20,634 nt of DNA from CALLJL01 sp964627255 (GCA_964627255.1 CAZVIN010000087.1:1-20634); one strand, 5' to 3'; positions 8,074 to 16,123 are shown, counted from the first letter of the stretch. Numbers and translations: made by a program. Notes: a model not told the origin generated them from the sequence alone.

Positions 8074-8101
8074 ATTTTAAACCTTTAATAATTTAAACCA
8101 A
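8074..8101 (-). promoter_or_regulatory. Possible promoter of the methyltransferase gene
   Basis: On the minus strand TTGGTT (8101-8096) and TAAAAT (8079-8074) are spaced by 16 bases, giving a leader of about 65 bases. The region is very AT-rich, so chance matches are expected. Confidence 0.3.
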
Positions 8102-8430
8102 AATAATTTACTTTTTTCTTATTATTTATTTAAGCATTATTTTGACCATCCAGGCAATTATTTTTTCCTAATTTAATGACTTTTTTTGGAGCCACTTAGA
8201 GTAACCTACGAAAAAAATTTTCCCAGCGCTTTTATTGTCGAGACCTTCGCTAAGTTTCATCGCGCCGATGGTGACACCCCCGCTTATTTCCTAATTTTTT
8301 GGCTATGAGGCATTTTTTATTTGCGTTGCTCTTCCCTTTTGTTCAGACCGCTTCAAAGGATAAGTCCAAGATGGCCGAAGCAACTTTTTAAAGGTTCATT
8401 GAGCTGGCCAATACATGTTTTCACCGTACC
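8102..8430. other. Intergenic DNA with degenerate repeat copy (block A then block B)
   Basis: No gene is visible. The left part is AT-rich. At 8269-8300 lies TGGTGACACC followed by CTTATTTCCTAATTTT (block A), and at 8331-8381 a 51-base segment containing CTTTTGTTC, TAAGTCC, GATGG and GAAGC (block B). Both blocks recur in the same order in the spacer at 12131-12863, at 12264-12291 and 12351-12402. By eye the B copies match at about three quarters of positions. They are probably copies of a decayed interspersed repeat. Confidence 0.55.
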
Positions 8431-8459
8431 TTGTTTTAGGGTAGGGGTTGGGCTATATT
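8431..8459 (+). promoter_or_regulatory. Probable promoter of the small acidic protein gene
   Basis: TTGTTT (8431-8436) and TATATT (8454-8459) are spaced by exactly 17 bases and lie 40 bases before the start codon, so the small gene appears to be transcribed on its own. Confidence 0.5.
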
Positions 8460-8498
8460 CAAAGGTTGGAGATTTTGGCCCGAAAGGAGTGAGCGAAC

Positions 8499-8942
8499 AT
8501 GGAAATTCGGTTGTCGCCCGCCCAATTTGAACTTCTGCTTAAGCTGGTTTACCTCGGTCAATGGGTTGTTGAGGGAGCCCGGGAGGAAGAGGGCAATTTA
8601 GAGGAATACGATGCTTTGGCCTCCCATATTTATTCTTTTGCTCCAGCCTTTGGTGCTAAGAAATGGGTCGAATTTGACGAAGCGGAAGGCGAGTATTTCC
8701 CGTCAAATGAACTTGACGAGGCCATGGAAGAAATAGTGTCTCGCTATGAGGAGGCAACTTTTTGGGACCAGCTTGTAATCCGTCTGGCGGAACGTGACCT
8801 CCTCCAAGAGTATGGCGAGGAGACAATCCTCAAAATGGACTGGAAAGAGTTGGATAAGAAAAAATCGCAAATTGTTCAAAGATACCTGCGTGAAATTGAA
8901 GAGCATGGTCTCGCCAACCTCGTTATTCAGCGCGTCTCCTGA
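8499..8942 (+). CDS. Small acidic protein of unknown function
   Basis: I do not recognise the family. The 147-residue protein has no signal peptide and no membrane segment, is strongly acidic (for example EGAREEEGNLEEYD and DEAEGEYFPSNELDEAMEE), and is probably mostly helical. The first 25 residues (MEIRLSPAQFELLLKLVYLG) form an amphipathic helix. The start is well supported: AAAGGAG at 8483-8489 lies nine bases before the ATG, and a promoter-like pair lies just upstream. It is a single gene between two spacers that carry degenerate repeats, facing the same way as the following BNR gene but 332 bases from it, so not obviously in an operon. Clean coding structure and a good ribosome binding site argue against a chance open frame. 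Confidence 0.75.
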   Translation: MEIRLSPAQFELLLKLVYLGQWVVEGAREEEGNLEEYDALASHIYSFAPAFGAKKWVEFDEAEGEYFPSNELDEAMEEIVSRYEEATFWDQLVIRLAERDLLQEYGEETILKMDWKELDKKKSQIVQRYLREIEEHGLANLVIQRVS

Positions 8943-9203
8943 GTCGGCACCGGCCTGATTAAATAAGAGTTTTTTGACCTGGAGTAAGCGAAGCGGAACA
9001 GTCCTTGGTAGTATTGGCCTTGGCAATAGGCTCTTAAGCCAGTGGCCGAGAATAAAATTGGCCTGAGAAGTTTCCTTTCATTGATAATAGTTCAGTTTAT
9101 TACCTATAAAAAGTGGTACCATTTTACCTATTTCCCTAATTCTTGCTTCTGCCCTATTTTTAAAAAATGGTGGTGTCTTTCCTAGATAAAAGGCAGAAAG
9201 GGC
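8943..9203. other. Intergenic DNA with degenerate repeat blocks C, D and A
   Basis: No gene is visible. TATTGGCCTTGG (9012-9023) followed by AGGCTC, GCC and GTGG resembles 12428-12460 (block C). AAATTGGCCTGAGAAG (9055-9070) matches 12515-12530 at 15 of 16 bases (block D). TGGTACCATTTTACCTATTT (9114-9133) followed by CCCTAATT resembles the block A copies at 8269 and 12264. ACCATTTT (9118-9125) and AAAATGGT (9164-9171) form an inverted repeat. GGCT-CTTA-AGCC at 9029-9040 could form a small hairpin flanked by GGCC on both sides. Confidence 0.5.
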
Positions 9204-9233
9204 TTGTTTGCCTGAATCAGGTTCGATTAGAAT
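9204..9233 (+). promoter_or_regulatory. Possible promoter of the second BNR gene
   Basis: TTGTTT (9204-9209) and TAGAAT (9228-9233) are spaced by 18 bases. An 11-base palindrome, CCTGA-A-TCAGG (9211-9221), lies between the two boxes and could be an operator. The match is modest. Confidence 0.3.
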
Positions 9234-9274
9234 GAGATGTGCGTTGAAATAATATTATCAGTTAGGAGGGAGTA

Positions 9275-12130
9275 ATGAAGCCTAAAACCTTTGATAGCCA
9301 AATGTTCGTCCGGTTTAAAAAAGCTTCTTTCTTGATAGCCTTAACTAAGGCATTTATTCTTATCTTGTTTGTTCTTCTTTGTTTTAATTCGATCTTTTAT
9401 CCTCGAATTTTTGCTTCCCCCACCCCACACGGGGCGCAAACTAAGAAGCCAGACCTTCCTGCCGCCTCTTCGCTGAGACTTGATGAATCCATCTTCAAGG
9501 CCTTTGAATTTCGCTCTCTTGGTCCTTATCGTTGTGGCTCGTGGGTGACTGATTTTGCCGTGCCGGAAAAGCCAGCCAAAGAGCATCTTTATACTTTTTA
9601 TGTGGGGACAAGAAACGGTGGAGTGTGGAAGACGACTAATAACGGTACCACCTTTTTTCCTGTCTTTGATGACCAGGAATATCTATCTATCGGGGCCATT
9701 GCTCTGGCTCCCTCTGCTCCCGAGATTGTATATGTTGGCACCGGCGAAGCCCATTGCACCCGGAGTACTTATCGAGGCAATGGAGTCTATAAAAGCCTTG
9801 ATGGCGGCCAAACCTGGAAACATTTAGGCCTGGAAGAGACGCATCATATTGCCCGCATCGTTATTCATCCTGAAAATCCCGAAATTGTTTATGTGGCCGC
9901 CATGGGCCACCTTTTTGGCCCGAACCCGGAGCGGGGCGTTTTCAAAACGACTGACGGCGGCCAGACATGGTCGAAAGTGCTTTATATCAACGACAAGGTG
10001 GGCGTTATCGACCTGGTTATGAACCGGCAACACCCGAACATTCTTTATGCCGCCACCTATGAAAAATATCGTTTTCCCTGGACTTTTGAGGAGGGCGGCC
10101 CCGACAGCGGCATTTATAAGACGACTGATGCCGGCCAAACTTGGAAGCGCCTGACCACCGGCCTCCCGTCGGGAAAGATTGGCCGGATAGGCCTGGATAT
10201 TTATCGCCGCAACCCCGCCGTGCTTTATGCTGTTGTCGAGAATGCTAACCTGAGGCCGCCCACCGCGGAGGAGGAAGCTCAGGATAAGAGGCGGGGAGTT
10301 CAGCCGCAGCCGCGGCCAATAGGAGGAGAGGTTTATCGCAGTGATGACGGCGGCGAAACCTGGCGCAAGATGAATTCGCCGAAGGATAATATCGGAGGCA
10401 AAGCGCCCTATTCCTTTAATCAGCTTCGTATCGACCCGAATGACGACCAGAAAATTTATGTAACCAGCGTCTCGGTGGCTCATTCTTTTGACGGTGGCCG
10501 CACCTGGCGTGACCTGGATTGGCCGCCAACTCTCTTTCCGCGTATGTTTGGTGACGTCAGGACTATCTGGATTGACCCAGAGAATTCTGACCGTATTTTC
10601 CTTGGGAGCGACGGCGGAGTCCATATAAGCTACGACGGCGGCAAAACCTGCGACCATTTCCATAACCTGCCCTTGGGTGAATTCTATGCCATCGCCGTGG
10701 ACATGGAAGAGCCTTATAACGTTTATGGTGGCATGCAGGACCATGATTCCTGGAAAGGGCCCTCCAACGGTCCCTCAGGCTATGTCAGCATCGAAGACTG
10801 GGTGACAGTAGGGACTCAGGATGGCATGTATAACCAGGTTGACCCGAATGATAGTCGCTGGGTCTATAATACCTTTCAGTTTGGTGGCCATAGCCGGGTT
10901 GACCAGAAACTCGGCTTGATGACTTCCATCGTGCCGCGGCGTGAGCCGGGGAAACCGGCCTACCGCTGGAACTGGACTCCCCCTCTGATTATCTCGCCCC
11001 ACAACAGCCAGATTCTTTACACGGGCGCGGAGGTCTTACTCCGCTCTCTTGACCGCGGGGACCATTGGCAAGAAATCAGCCCAGATTTAACGCGGAATGA
11101 CCCGAAAAAAACCGCGGGCCGCGGGAGTGTCACTTATTGCACGATCACCACCATTTCGGAATCGCCACTCAAGCCAGGACTTATTTGGGTGGGAACCGAT
11201 GACGGCAAGGTGTGGGTGACCCAGAATGGCGGAGTCAATTGGACTGATGTCTCGGCCAATTTGATTAAAGCCGGTGCTCCTGATGAAAGATGGGTCAGCC
11301 GGGTTCTGGCTTCGTTCCATAAAGAGGGGCGAGCCTATGTCACTAAAACTGGCCTGCGCCACGAAGATTTTCGGCCCTATGTTTTCAAAACTGAAGATTA
11401 CGGCATAACCTGGAAGGCAATTACTCCAGGGCTGCCGGAGCGCTCGGTTAACGTTATTTTTGAAGACAGGAAAAATCCTAATCTGCTCTTTGTCGGCACC
11501 GATGGCGGCGTTTATGTTTCCCTCGACGGTGGAGCTAACTGGGTTCGCTTCAAGAGTAATCTGCCCGCCGCCCGGGTCACCGACCTCCTGGTCCACCCGC
11601 GAGAAAATGATTTGGTCGTGGCAACTTACGGCCGAGGCCTTTATATCGCCGACATTTCGCCGCTCCAGGAATTGACAGCTGAGGTCATGGGAAAAGATGT
11701 TCATCTTTTTTCTATTGAGCCCGTCAGGCAGCGGATAACCCGAAATTGGGGAAATTATCAACTTTATGGCGACAGGGTCCTGGTAACCCCCAACGAGCCG
11801 AATGCTGTAACCATCAGTTATTACCTTAGAAAGGACCTCTCGCAAAAAGTAAAAATAATTATTAAGGATCCTTACGGAAATGTCGTCCGCGAACTCGAAG
11901 GGTCAGCGGGCGCGGGGATTAACCGGGTGCGGTGGGATATGAGAGCCGACCGCCCTCAGGGTGAAGCACCGGGCATAGCTTCGCGGCCAGGCCGCGGCCG
12001 GCTAACGGAGATGGTCGAGCCAGGCGAATATGTTGTCGTCCTGGAGGCTTCAGGTCAGACTCTCCAAGGTAAGGCTTTGATCAAAGGCCGGCTGAGCTGG
12101 GCCATCGGCCCTTTTCCTGTGCTTCATTGA
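9275..12130 (+). CDS. Exported Asp-box (BNR/sortilin-like) beta-propeller protein
   Basis: This 951-residue protein begins with a hydrophobic export segment (AFILILFVLLCFNSIFYP), then a propeller region with about eleven Asp-box or Asp-box-like motifs, including SLDGGQTW, TTDGGQTW, TTDAGQTW, SDDGGETW, SFDGGRTW, SYDGGKTC and SLDGGANW. It belongs to the same group as the product of 123-3458; both contain the EGGPDSG/SGGPGSG and NVYGG segments at equivalent places. It lacks the long helical tail of that paralogue and ends in a beta-sandwich-like domain with the terminus SWAIGPFPVLH. The ATG is preceded by AGGAGG at 9264-9269, five bases away. Ligand and substrate are unknown; 'glycosyl hydrolase' or 'photosystem II assembly factor' labels often given to this group reflect the repeats only. 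It has no close partner gene. Confidence 0.9.
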   Translation: MKPKTFDSQMFVRFKKASFLIALTKAFILILFVLLCFNSIFYPRIFASPTPHGAQTKKPDLPAASSLRLDESIFKAFEFRSLGPYRCGSWVTDFAVPEKPAKEHLYTFYVGTRNGGVWKTTNNGTTFFPVFDDQEYLSIGAIALAPSAPEIVYVGTGEAHCTRSTYRGNGVYKSLDGGQTWKHLGLEETHHIARIVIHPENPEIVYVAAMGHLFGPNPERGVFKTTDGGQTWSKVLYINDKVGVIDLVMNRQHPNILYAATYEKYRFPWTFEEGGPDSGIYKTTDAGQTWKRLTTGLPSGKIGRIGLDIYRRNPAVLYAVVENANLRPPTAEEEAQDKRRGVQPQPRPIGGEVYRSDDGGETWRKMNSPKDNIGGKAPYSFNQLRIDPNDDQKIYVTSVSVAHSFDGGRTWRDLDWPPTLFPRMFGDVRTIWIDPENSDRIFLGSDGGVHISYDGGKTCDHFHNLPLGEFYAIAVDMEEPYNVYGGMQDHDSWKGPSNGPSGYVSIEDWVTVGTQDGMYNQVDPNDSRWVYNTFQFGGHSRVDQKLGLMTSIVPRREPGKPAYRWNWTPPLIISPHNSQILYTGAEVLLRSLDRGDHWQEISPDLTRNDPKKTAGRGSVTYCTITTISESPLKPGLIWVGTDDGKVWVTQNGGVNWTDVSANLIKAGAPDERWVSRVLASFHKEGRAYVTKTGLRHEDFRPYVFKTEDYGITWKAITPGLPERSVNVIFEDRKNPNLLFVGTDGGVYVSLDGGANWVRFKSNLPAARVTDLLVHPRENDLVVATYGRGLYIADISPLQELTAEVMGKDVHLFSIEPVRQRITRNWGNYQLYGDRVLVTPNEPNAVTISYYLRKDLSQKVKIIIKDPYGNVVRELEGSAGAGINRVRWDMRADRPQGEAPGIASRPGRGRLTEMVEPGEYVVVLEASGQTLQGKALIKGRLSWAIGPFPVLH

Positions 12131-12754
12131 AATAATTAGCTTAATTTTATTAAATATTATCTTTCCGCTTTCACTATAAAACTTCGTTTTAGTATCTTCG
12201 GTTTAAAAATTTAATCACGGGAACCTTTTACTTCTTTTGTTTTGCCTGAGCTGGTCTTAAAACTGGTGACACCTTACCTATTTACCTATTTTCAATTAAT
12301 AATTTTATTCTTGTATAGATTTTTTCTTTATCATTTTATGAGTTAATTTTCTTCCATTTTGTTCGAGCCGGTTTTAAAAGTAAGTCCGGGATGGGGGGAA
12401 GCGAGCTGAGGTGGGTCGAGCCTTCTCTATTCGCCCTTGGAGGCCAGCTCAATGCCGTGGGGATGGCTGAGCCCAAGCCAGACAAAGGGAAACACGGTAG
12501 ATTGATGGAGAGAGAAATTGGCCTGAGCAGAATGGTTGAAGCCGAGCCTCAAGGCAATGATAATATATCTTGTTAGGATGTTCGAAACGGCCAAGAGGTT
12601 GATTTTCCAGAAGGGAGAGGGAAAAATTAGAGGGTTAGCTCCAGAAGCTTATTTTTTTCCTTTTAAAGGCAGAGACGAGAGTAGAAGTCAGGCTTATTAA
12701 TTGAAGTAGCTGATGAATTAGGCCATGATTATTTATCTAAACTTAATCGAGATC
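12131..12754. other. Long intergenic region with degenerate repeats and possible coding debris
   Basis: This is most of a 733-base gap with no convincing gene. It carries two related 24-base segments beginning TTTTG and containing GAGC, GGT and TTAAAA, at 12240-12263 and 12357-12380, with 18 of 24 positions equal. Block A (TGGTGACACC, then TTACCTATTTACCTA) is at 12264-12288, block B at 12351-12402, block C at 12428-12460 and block D at 12515-12530. A 61-codon open frame from 12391 runs through blocks B to D, has no ribosome binding site, and is judged non-coding. A short frame at 12685-12795 ending in VIIEKR may be the tail of a lost gene. The order A, B, C, D is the same as seen around 8269-9070. 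Confidence 0.5.
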
Positions 12755-12782
12755 GAGACAGGGGTGAAGAAAAAGTTATAAT
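12755..12782 (+). promoter_or_regulatory. Possible promoter of the GH127 gene
   Basis: A perfect -10 box TATAAT (12777-12782) lies 16 bases after GAGACA (12755-12760), a four-of-six -35 match. The leader before the ATG at 12864 would be about 75 bases and is purine-rich. Confidence 0.4.
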
Positions 12783-12863
12783 AGAAAAGAGATAATTTAG
12801 ATTCGGAGAAGGCTTAGACGACGAGAAGGAGACAAAAACGAGGAGACAAAAAGGAGGCTAATT

Positions 12864-15323
12864 ATGAGGCTTATGATTAAGACAGAATGGCTTAAGAGAT
12901 ATTTAAGGCTTTTTTGCTTGCTGGTCTTATTTTTAAGTTCTTCAGCTAATTTCGCCCTGCTGGCTACCCAAGAGGGTCAGGAAGAAAAACAGCCTGGCTT
13001 TGCCTTAACACCAGTTCCATTTGGCGCGGTCCAGCTTTTAGACCAGTTCTGGGCGAAGCGCTTGGAGACTAATCAAAGGGTGACCATTCCTCACGTGCTC
13101 GAGCAGTGCGAGATTACTGGCCGAATCGAAAATTTTGAGGTGGCCGCCAGAATGAAGTCGGGGAAGTTTCGGACACAGTATCCCTTTGATGATTCCGATG
13201 TCTTTAAGGCCCTCGAAGCCGCCAGCTATGTTCTGAAGAGATATCGCGACCCGGAGCTGGAAAAAAGAGTTGACGAAATCATCGCCAAAATCGCCGCCGC
13301 TCAGGAACCTGATGGCTATCTTTATACGGCCCGCACTATTGACCCCAAGAACCCGCCGGTTAGCTGGGTTGGTCCAGAGCGCTGGTCCAACCTCTCTCTG
13401 AGTCACGAGCTCTATAATGTCGGTCACCTTTATGAAGCAGCTGTGGCTTATTACGAGGCTACTGGCAAACGCACTTTGCTTGAGGTTGCCTTGAAGAATG
13501 CCGAGCTCCTTTTATCGGTATTTGGCCCTGGCAAAAATCGCTCGGTCCCCGGACATCAGGAAGTTGAGATTGGGCTAGTTAAGCTTTATCTTTTGACCAA
13601 GGATAAAAAATATCTGGATTTGGCCAAATTTTTCCTGGACGAACGAGGCCGAGAGGACGGCCATAAACTCTACGGAACCTACTCTCAGGACCACAAGCCG
13701 GTAATTGAACAAACGGAAGCTGTCGGCCATGCTGTTCGAGCTATGTACATGTATACGGCGATGGCTGATGTCGCGGCCTACATGGGGGACCAAGCTTATC
13801 TTAAAGCCTTAGATGCTCTCTGGAAGGATGTTATTGGCGGAAAAATTTATGTCACCGGCGGTATTGGAGCGGCTGGCGGCATTGAAGGTTTTGGCCCGGC
13901 TTATGAACTCCCCAACGCCACCGCTTATTGCGAAACCTGTGCTTCGGTGGCTCATATCCTCTGGAATCATCGTCTTTTCCTCTATTATGGCGACAGCCGT
14001 TATATCGATGCTCTGGAAAGGACGCTTTACAATGCGTTCCTTTCGGGTATCGGGCAGAGTGGCAACCTCTTCTTTTATCCCAACCCCCTTGAGTCTTTTG
14101 GTCAACATAGCCGCAGCCCTTGGTTTAGTTGTGCCTGTTGTCCACCCAACGTAGCCCGGCTTTTACCGCAAGTTCCTGGAATGATGTATGCCAGGGACAA
14201 AGACAATAACCTTTATGTTAATCTTTTTATGGCCAGCACCACCGATGTTTTGGCCGGCAAAAGTAAAGTTACCGTGCGCCAGGAGACCAATTATCCGTGG
14301 GAGGGAAAAGTCCGCGTAATCATCCTCCCGCGCCATGAAACCGCTTTTATCCTGAAAGTTCGCATTCCTGGCTGGGCCCAAGGCCAACCAGTGCCCAGTG
14401 ACCTTTATAGCTATTTGAATCCTGAAAAGACCCCGGTTAAGTTCCGATTAAACGGCAAGAACGTCGCGCCGCCAATCGAAAAGGGCTATGCTCTTTTTGA
14501 CCGCCTCTGGAAAGTCGGTGATACCGTCGAAGTTGATTTTCCGATGCCGGTGCGGCGAGTTATTGCTCATCCCGCAGTAAAAACGAACGAGGGAAAAGTC
14601 GCCTTGGAGCGAGGACCGCTGGTTTATTGTGCTGAATGGCCGGATAATGGCGGAGCCGTAAGCAATTTAATTCTTGAAGACCAGGCGCCGCTAACTACAG
14701 AATTTCGGCCTGACCTTTTTGGTGGAGTCACCGTCATTAAGGCCGAGGTAACCGCTTTAAAGCAGGGAGAAAAGGCGGGTGTTGGTAGAGAGAAGCAGCC
14801 CTTTGTGGCCATTCCTTATTATGCCTGGGCCCACCGGGGCGCGGGCGAGATGGCGGTCTGGTTAGCCCGACAAGAAAAAAAGGCGCGGCCCTTTCCTTTG
14901 CCGACAATTGCCTCCAAGAGCAAGGTTTCGGCTTCTGAACGCCGTCCGGCGCGAGGTGTCAATGACCAGTGGGAACCGGAATCGTCGATTGACCGTGCCC
15001 ATCCTTACCTCCACTGGTGGCCGAGGAAGGGAACGTTGGAATGGGTTCAATATGATTTTGAAAAGCCGGAGACAGTTTCTGTCGTTGAGGTTTACTGGTT
15101 TGATGATACGGGCGAGGGCGAGTGTCGGCTCCCGGAGAGCTGGCGAGTTCTCTACCGCGAAGGCGAGCAATGGAAGCCAGTGGAAAATCTGACTCCCTAT
15201 CCCATTGCTAAGGATACCTATTGCCAGGTTGAGTTCAAGCCGGTGACAACCGCCGGTCTTCGCCTGGAAATCCAGCTCCCCAAAGATTTTTCCTCCGGTG
15301 TCTTGGAGTGGAAAGTCCGCTAA
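12864..15323 (+). CDS. Exported GH127-type beta-L-arabinofuranosidase with C-terminal discoidin-like domain
   Basis: Family GH127 (formerly DUF1680) enzymes release beta-L-arabinofuranose from plant hydroxyproline-rich glycoproteins and arabinans, using a zinc-bound cysteine as nucleophile. The Bifidobacterium HypBA1 active site (Glu322, Glu338, Cys340, Cys417, Cys418) maps onto E341 (IEGFGP), E357 and C359 (YCETCA), and C425 and C426 (SCACCPPN), with the 16-residue spacing between the two glutamates conserved. The protein is 819 residues against about 660 for HypBA1; the excess is an export signal (YLRLFCLLVLFLSSSANFA) and a C-terminal domain from about residue 690 whose WVQYDF and VYWFDD strands resemble discoidin/carbohydrate-binding folds. 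AAGGAGG at 12851-12857 sets the ATG. No transporter or arabinose pathway gene is adjacent. Specificity for beta-L-arabinofuranosides is inferred from family only. Confidence 0.9.
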   Translation: MRLMIKTEWLKRYLRLFCLLVLFLSSSANFALLATQEGQEEKQPGFALTPVPFGAVQLLDQFWAKRLETNQRVTIPHVLEQCEITGRIENFEVAARMKSGKFRTQYPFDDSDVFKALEAASYVLKRYRDPELEKRVDEIIAKIAAAQEPDGYLYTARTIDPKNPPVSWVGPERWSNLSLSHELYNVGHLYEAAVAYYEATGKRTLLEVALKNAELLLSVFGPGKNRSVPGHQEVEIGLVKLYLLTKDKKYLDLAKFFLDERGREDGHKLYGTYSQDHKPVIEQTEAVGHAVRAMYMYTAMADVAAYMGDQAYLKALDALWKDVIGGKIYVTGGIGAAGGIEGFGPAYELPNATAYCETCASVAHILWNHRLFLYYGDSRYIDALERTLYNAFLSGIGQSGNLFFYPNPLESFGQHSRSPWFSCACCPPNVARLLPQVPGMMYARDKDNNLYVNLFMASTTDVLAGKSKVTVRQETNYPWEGKVRVIILPRHETAFILKVRIPGWAQGQPVPSDLYSYLNPEKTPVKFRLNGKNVAPPIEKGYALFDRLWKVGDTVEVDFPMPVRRVIAHPAVKTNEGKVALERGPLVYCAEWPDNGGAVSNLILEDQAPLTTEFRPDLFGGVTVIKAEVTALKQGEKAGVGREKQPFVAIPYYAWAHRGAGEMAVWLARQEKKARPFPLPTIASKSKVSASERRPARGVNDQWEPESSIDRAHPYLHWWPRKGTLEWVQYDFEKPETVSVVEVYWFDDTGEGECRLPESWRVLYREGEQWKPVENLTPYPIAKDTYCQVEFKPVTTAGLRLEIQLPKDFSSGVLEWKVR

Positions 15324-15334
15324 GCCTTGGCTCG

Positions 15335-15392
15335 CAGGATAATTAAATACCAGGATAATATTTAGATACCAAGATAATATTTAAATATCAGG
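15335..15392. repeat. 19-bp tandem repeat, two full and two partial copies
   Basis: ATACCAGGATAATATTTAG (15347-15365) is followed at once by ATACCAAGATAATATTTAA (15366-15384), identical at 17 of 19 positions. A partial unit (CAGGATAATTAA, 15335-15346) precedes and ATATCAGG (15385-15392) follows. It begins 12 bases after the GH127 stop codon. Confidence 0.75.
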
Positions 15393-15684
15393 TTTTAGTG
15401 CTCCTTAGGATGGTGCTTTTTCGTGGAGAAATATTTTAACCCTTGACCCCTCTGACCTCTCCGTTTGTCCTTTTCAGGCTTAGAGATCCTCGACGGCCAG
15501 AGGTTCCCTCGGAAGGCGATTGGGGAAGGCTAAACCTTCCATGGTCACTTCTGCCCTCCCGAACTTAGTCCTCAAACCAGCCCCAATAAAACAGAAGAGA
15601 ACTGATTTATTCGAGTCAGGCCGTCGTTTTTTGGCTTGATTGGATATTATAATTTTAATTATCATAATTCCCATAAAAAAACTA
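15393..15684. other. Intergenic DNA with a short inverted repeat, no convincing gene
   Basis: AGGTT (15501-15505) and AACCT (15533-15537) enclose two direct copies of GGAAGGC (15511-15517 and 15524-15530), which could fold into a hairpin. A 64-codon minus-strand frame (15480-15674) crosses this, without a ribosome binding site at its first ATG; it cannot be supported as a gene but is not excluded. No clear terminator for the GH127 gene was found. Confidence 0.4.
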
Positions 15685-16008
15685 ATGAAGGGCCCAACCT
15701 ATTCGCATCTTTTATTTTGCTTGTGCTTTGCAACGCTAATTATCTCCGCTCCGGAGCCGTCGCTTATCTGGCAAAAAGTTTATAATTCCGGCTTTCATGA
15801 TGTGGCCATTGGCATTGATAGCGATAATTCAGGGAATGTTTATCTTACCGGCCAAATTGGAAATGATTTCAACTGGGACTGCCTGGTTATAAAATATGAT
15901 TATTTGGGGCAAAACAAATGGGTAACAAAATACGACACTGCTCGCAATGAACTTGGTTGCGCCATCGTTGCCGACGACAAGGAGCATATAATATTTTTAT
16001 GGTGCTAA
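15685..16008 (+). pseudogene. Truncated SBBP-type beta-propeller repeat protein
   Basis: From the ATG at 15685 the frame gives 107 residues: a signal-peptide-like start (HLLFCLCFATLIISAPEP), then W-K-YN, DSDNSGNVYLTG, LVIKYDYLGQNKW and AIVADDKEHI. This is the SBBP repeat pattern (D-x-x-GN-x-Y-x-TG ... D-x-L-x-I-K-Y-x-x-x-G), of which normal proteins carry many copies over several hundred residues. Here little more than one repeat is present before a stop at 16006. A one-base shift after position 15990 would read FYGAK, as expected for the next repeat strand, but that frame also stops soon. No ribosome binding site precedes the ATG (an in-frame TTG at 15640 is no better). A decayed remnant is the best reading. 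Confidence 0.6.
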
Positions 16009-16123
16009 GATATTATTATTTTGCTACTGCTTTTGTGTGCCGACTTGAAATTGAATTTTGTCCCCTCCTTTGAGCGAAAAGGTCAAGAGGGACCAGCACT
16101 GGGAAGAGATTCGTTGAGTATTG

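Noticed and set aside
9824..10744. 306-codon open frame on the minus strand
   Set aside because: It lies wholly inside the second BNR gene on the opposite strand. The coding signal (repeated Asp-box motifs, ribosome binding site) is on the plus strand; the mirror frame arises from codon bias in repeated sequence.
11087..11845. 252-codon open frame on the minus strand
   Set aside because: Mirror frame of the same BNR gene, without ribosome binding site or recognisable motifs.
12391..12576. 61-codon plus-strand frame in the long spacer
   Set aside because: It spans repeat blocks B to D, lacks a ribosome binding site, and the related segments at 8331 and 9012 do not keep the frame open.
12685..12795. 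Short frame reading VADELGHDYLSKLNRDRDRG before VIIEKR and a stop
   Set aside because: Protein-like and perhaps a remnant, but under 40 codons with no start, and it overlaps the likely promoter of the GH127 gene.
15335..15392. Tandem repeats considered as a CRISPR array
   Set aside because: The units are adjacent with no spacers, only 19 bases long, and no cas gene is present.
15480..15674. 64-codon minus-strand frame ending in LPREPLAVEDL
   Set aside because: Protein-like composition, but no ribosome binding site at its ATG, and it overlaps the start region of the SBBP remnant. Not supportable as a gene without homologues.
16058..16096. Hairpin with GTCCC and GGGAC arms after the dismutase gene, considered as its terminator
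   Set aside because: Arms are interrupted and no T-run follows on the minus strand, so the terminator call is not supported.
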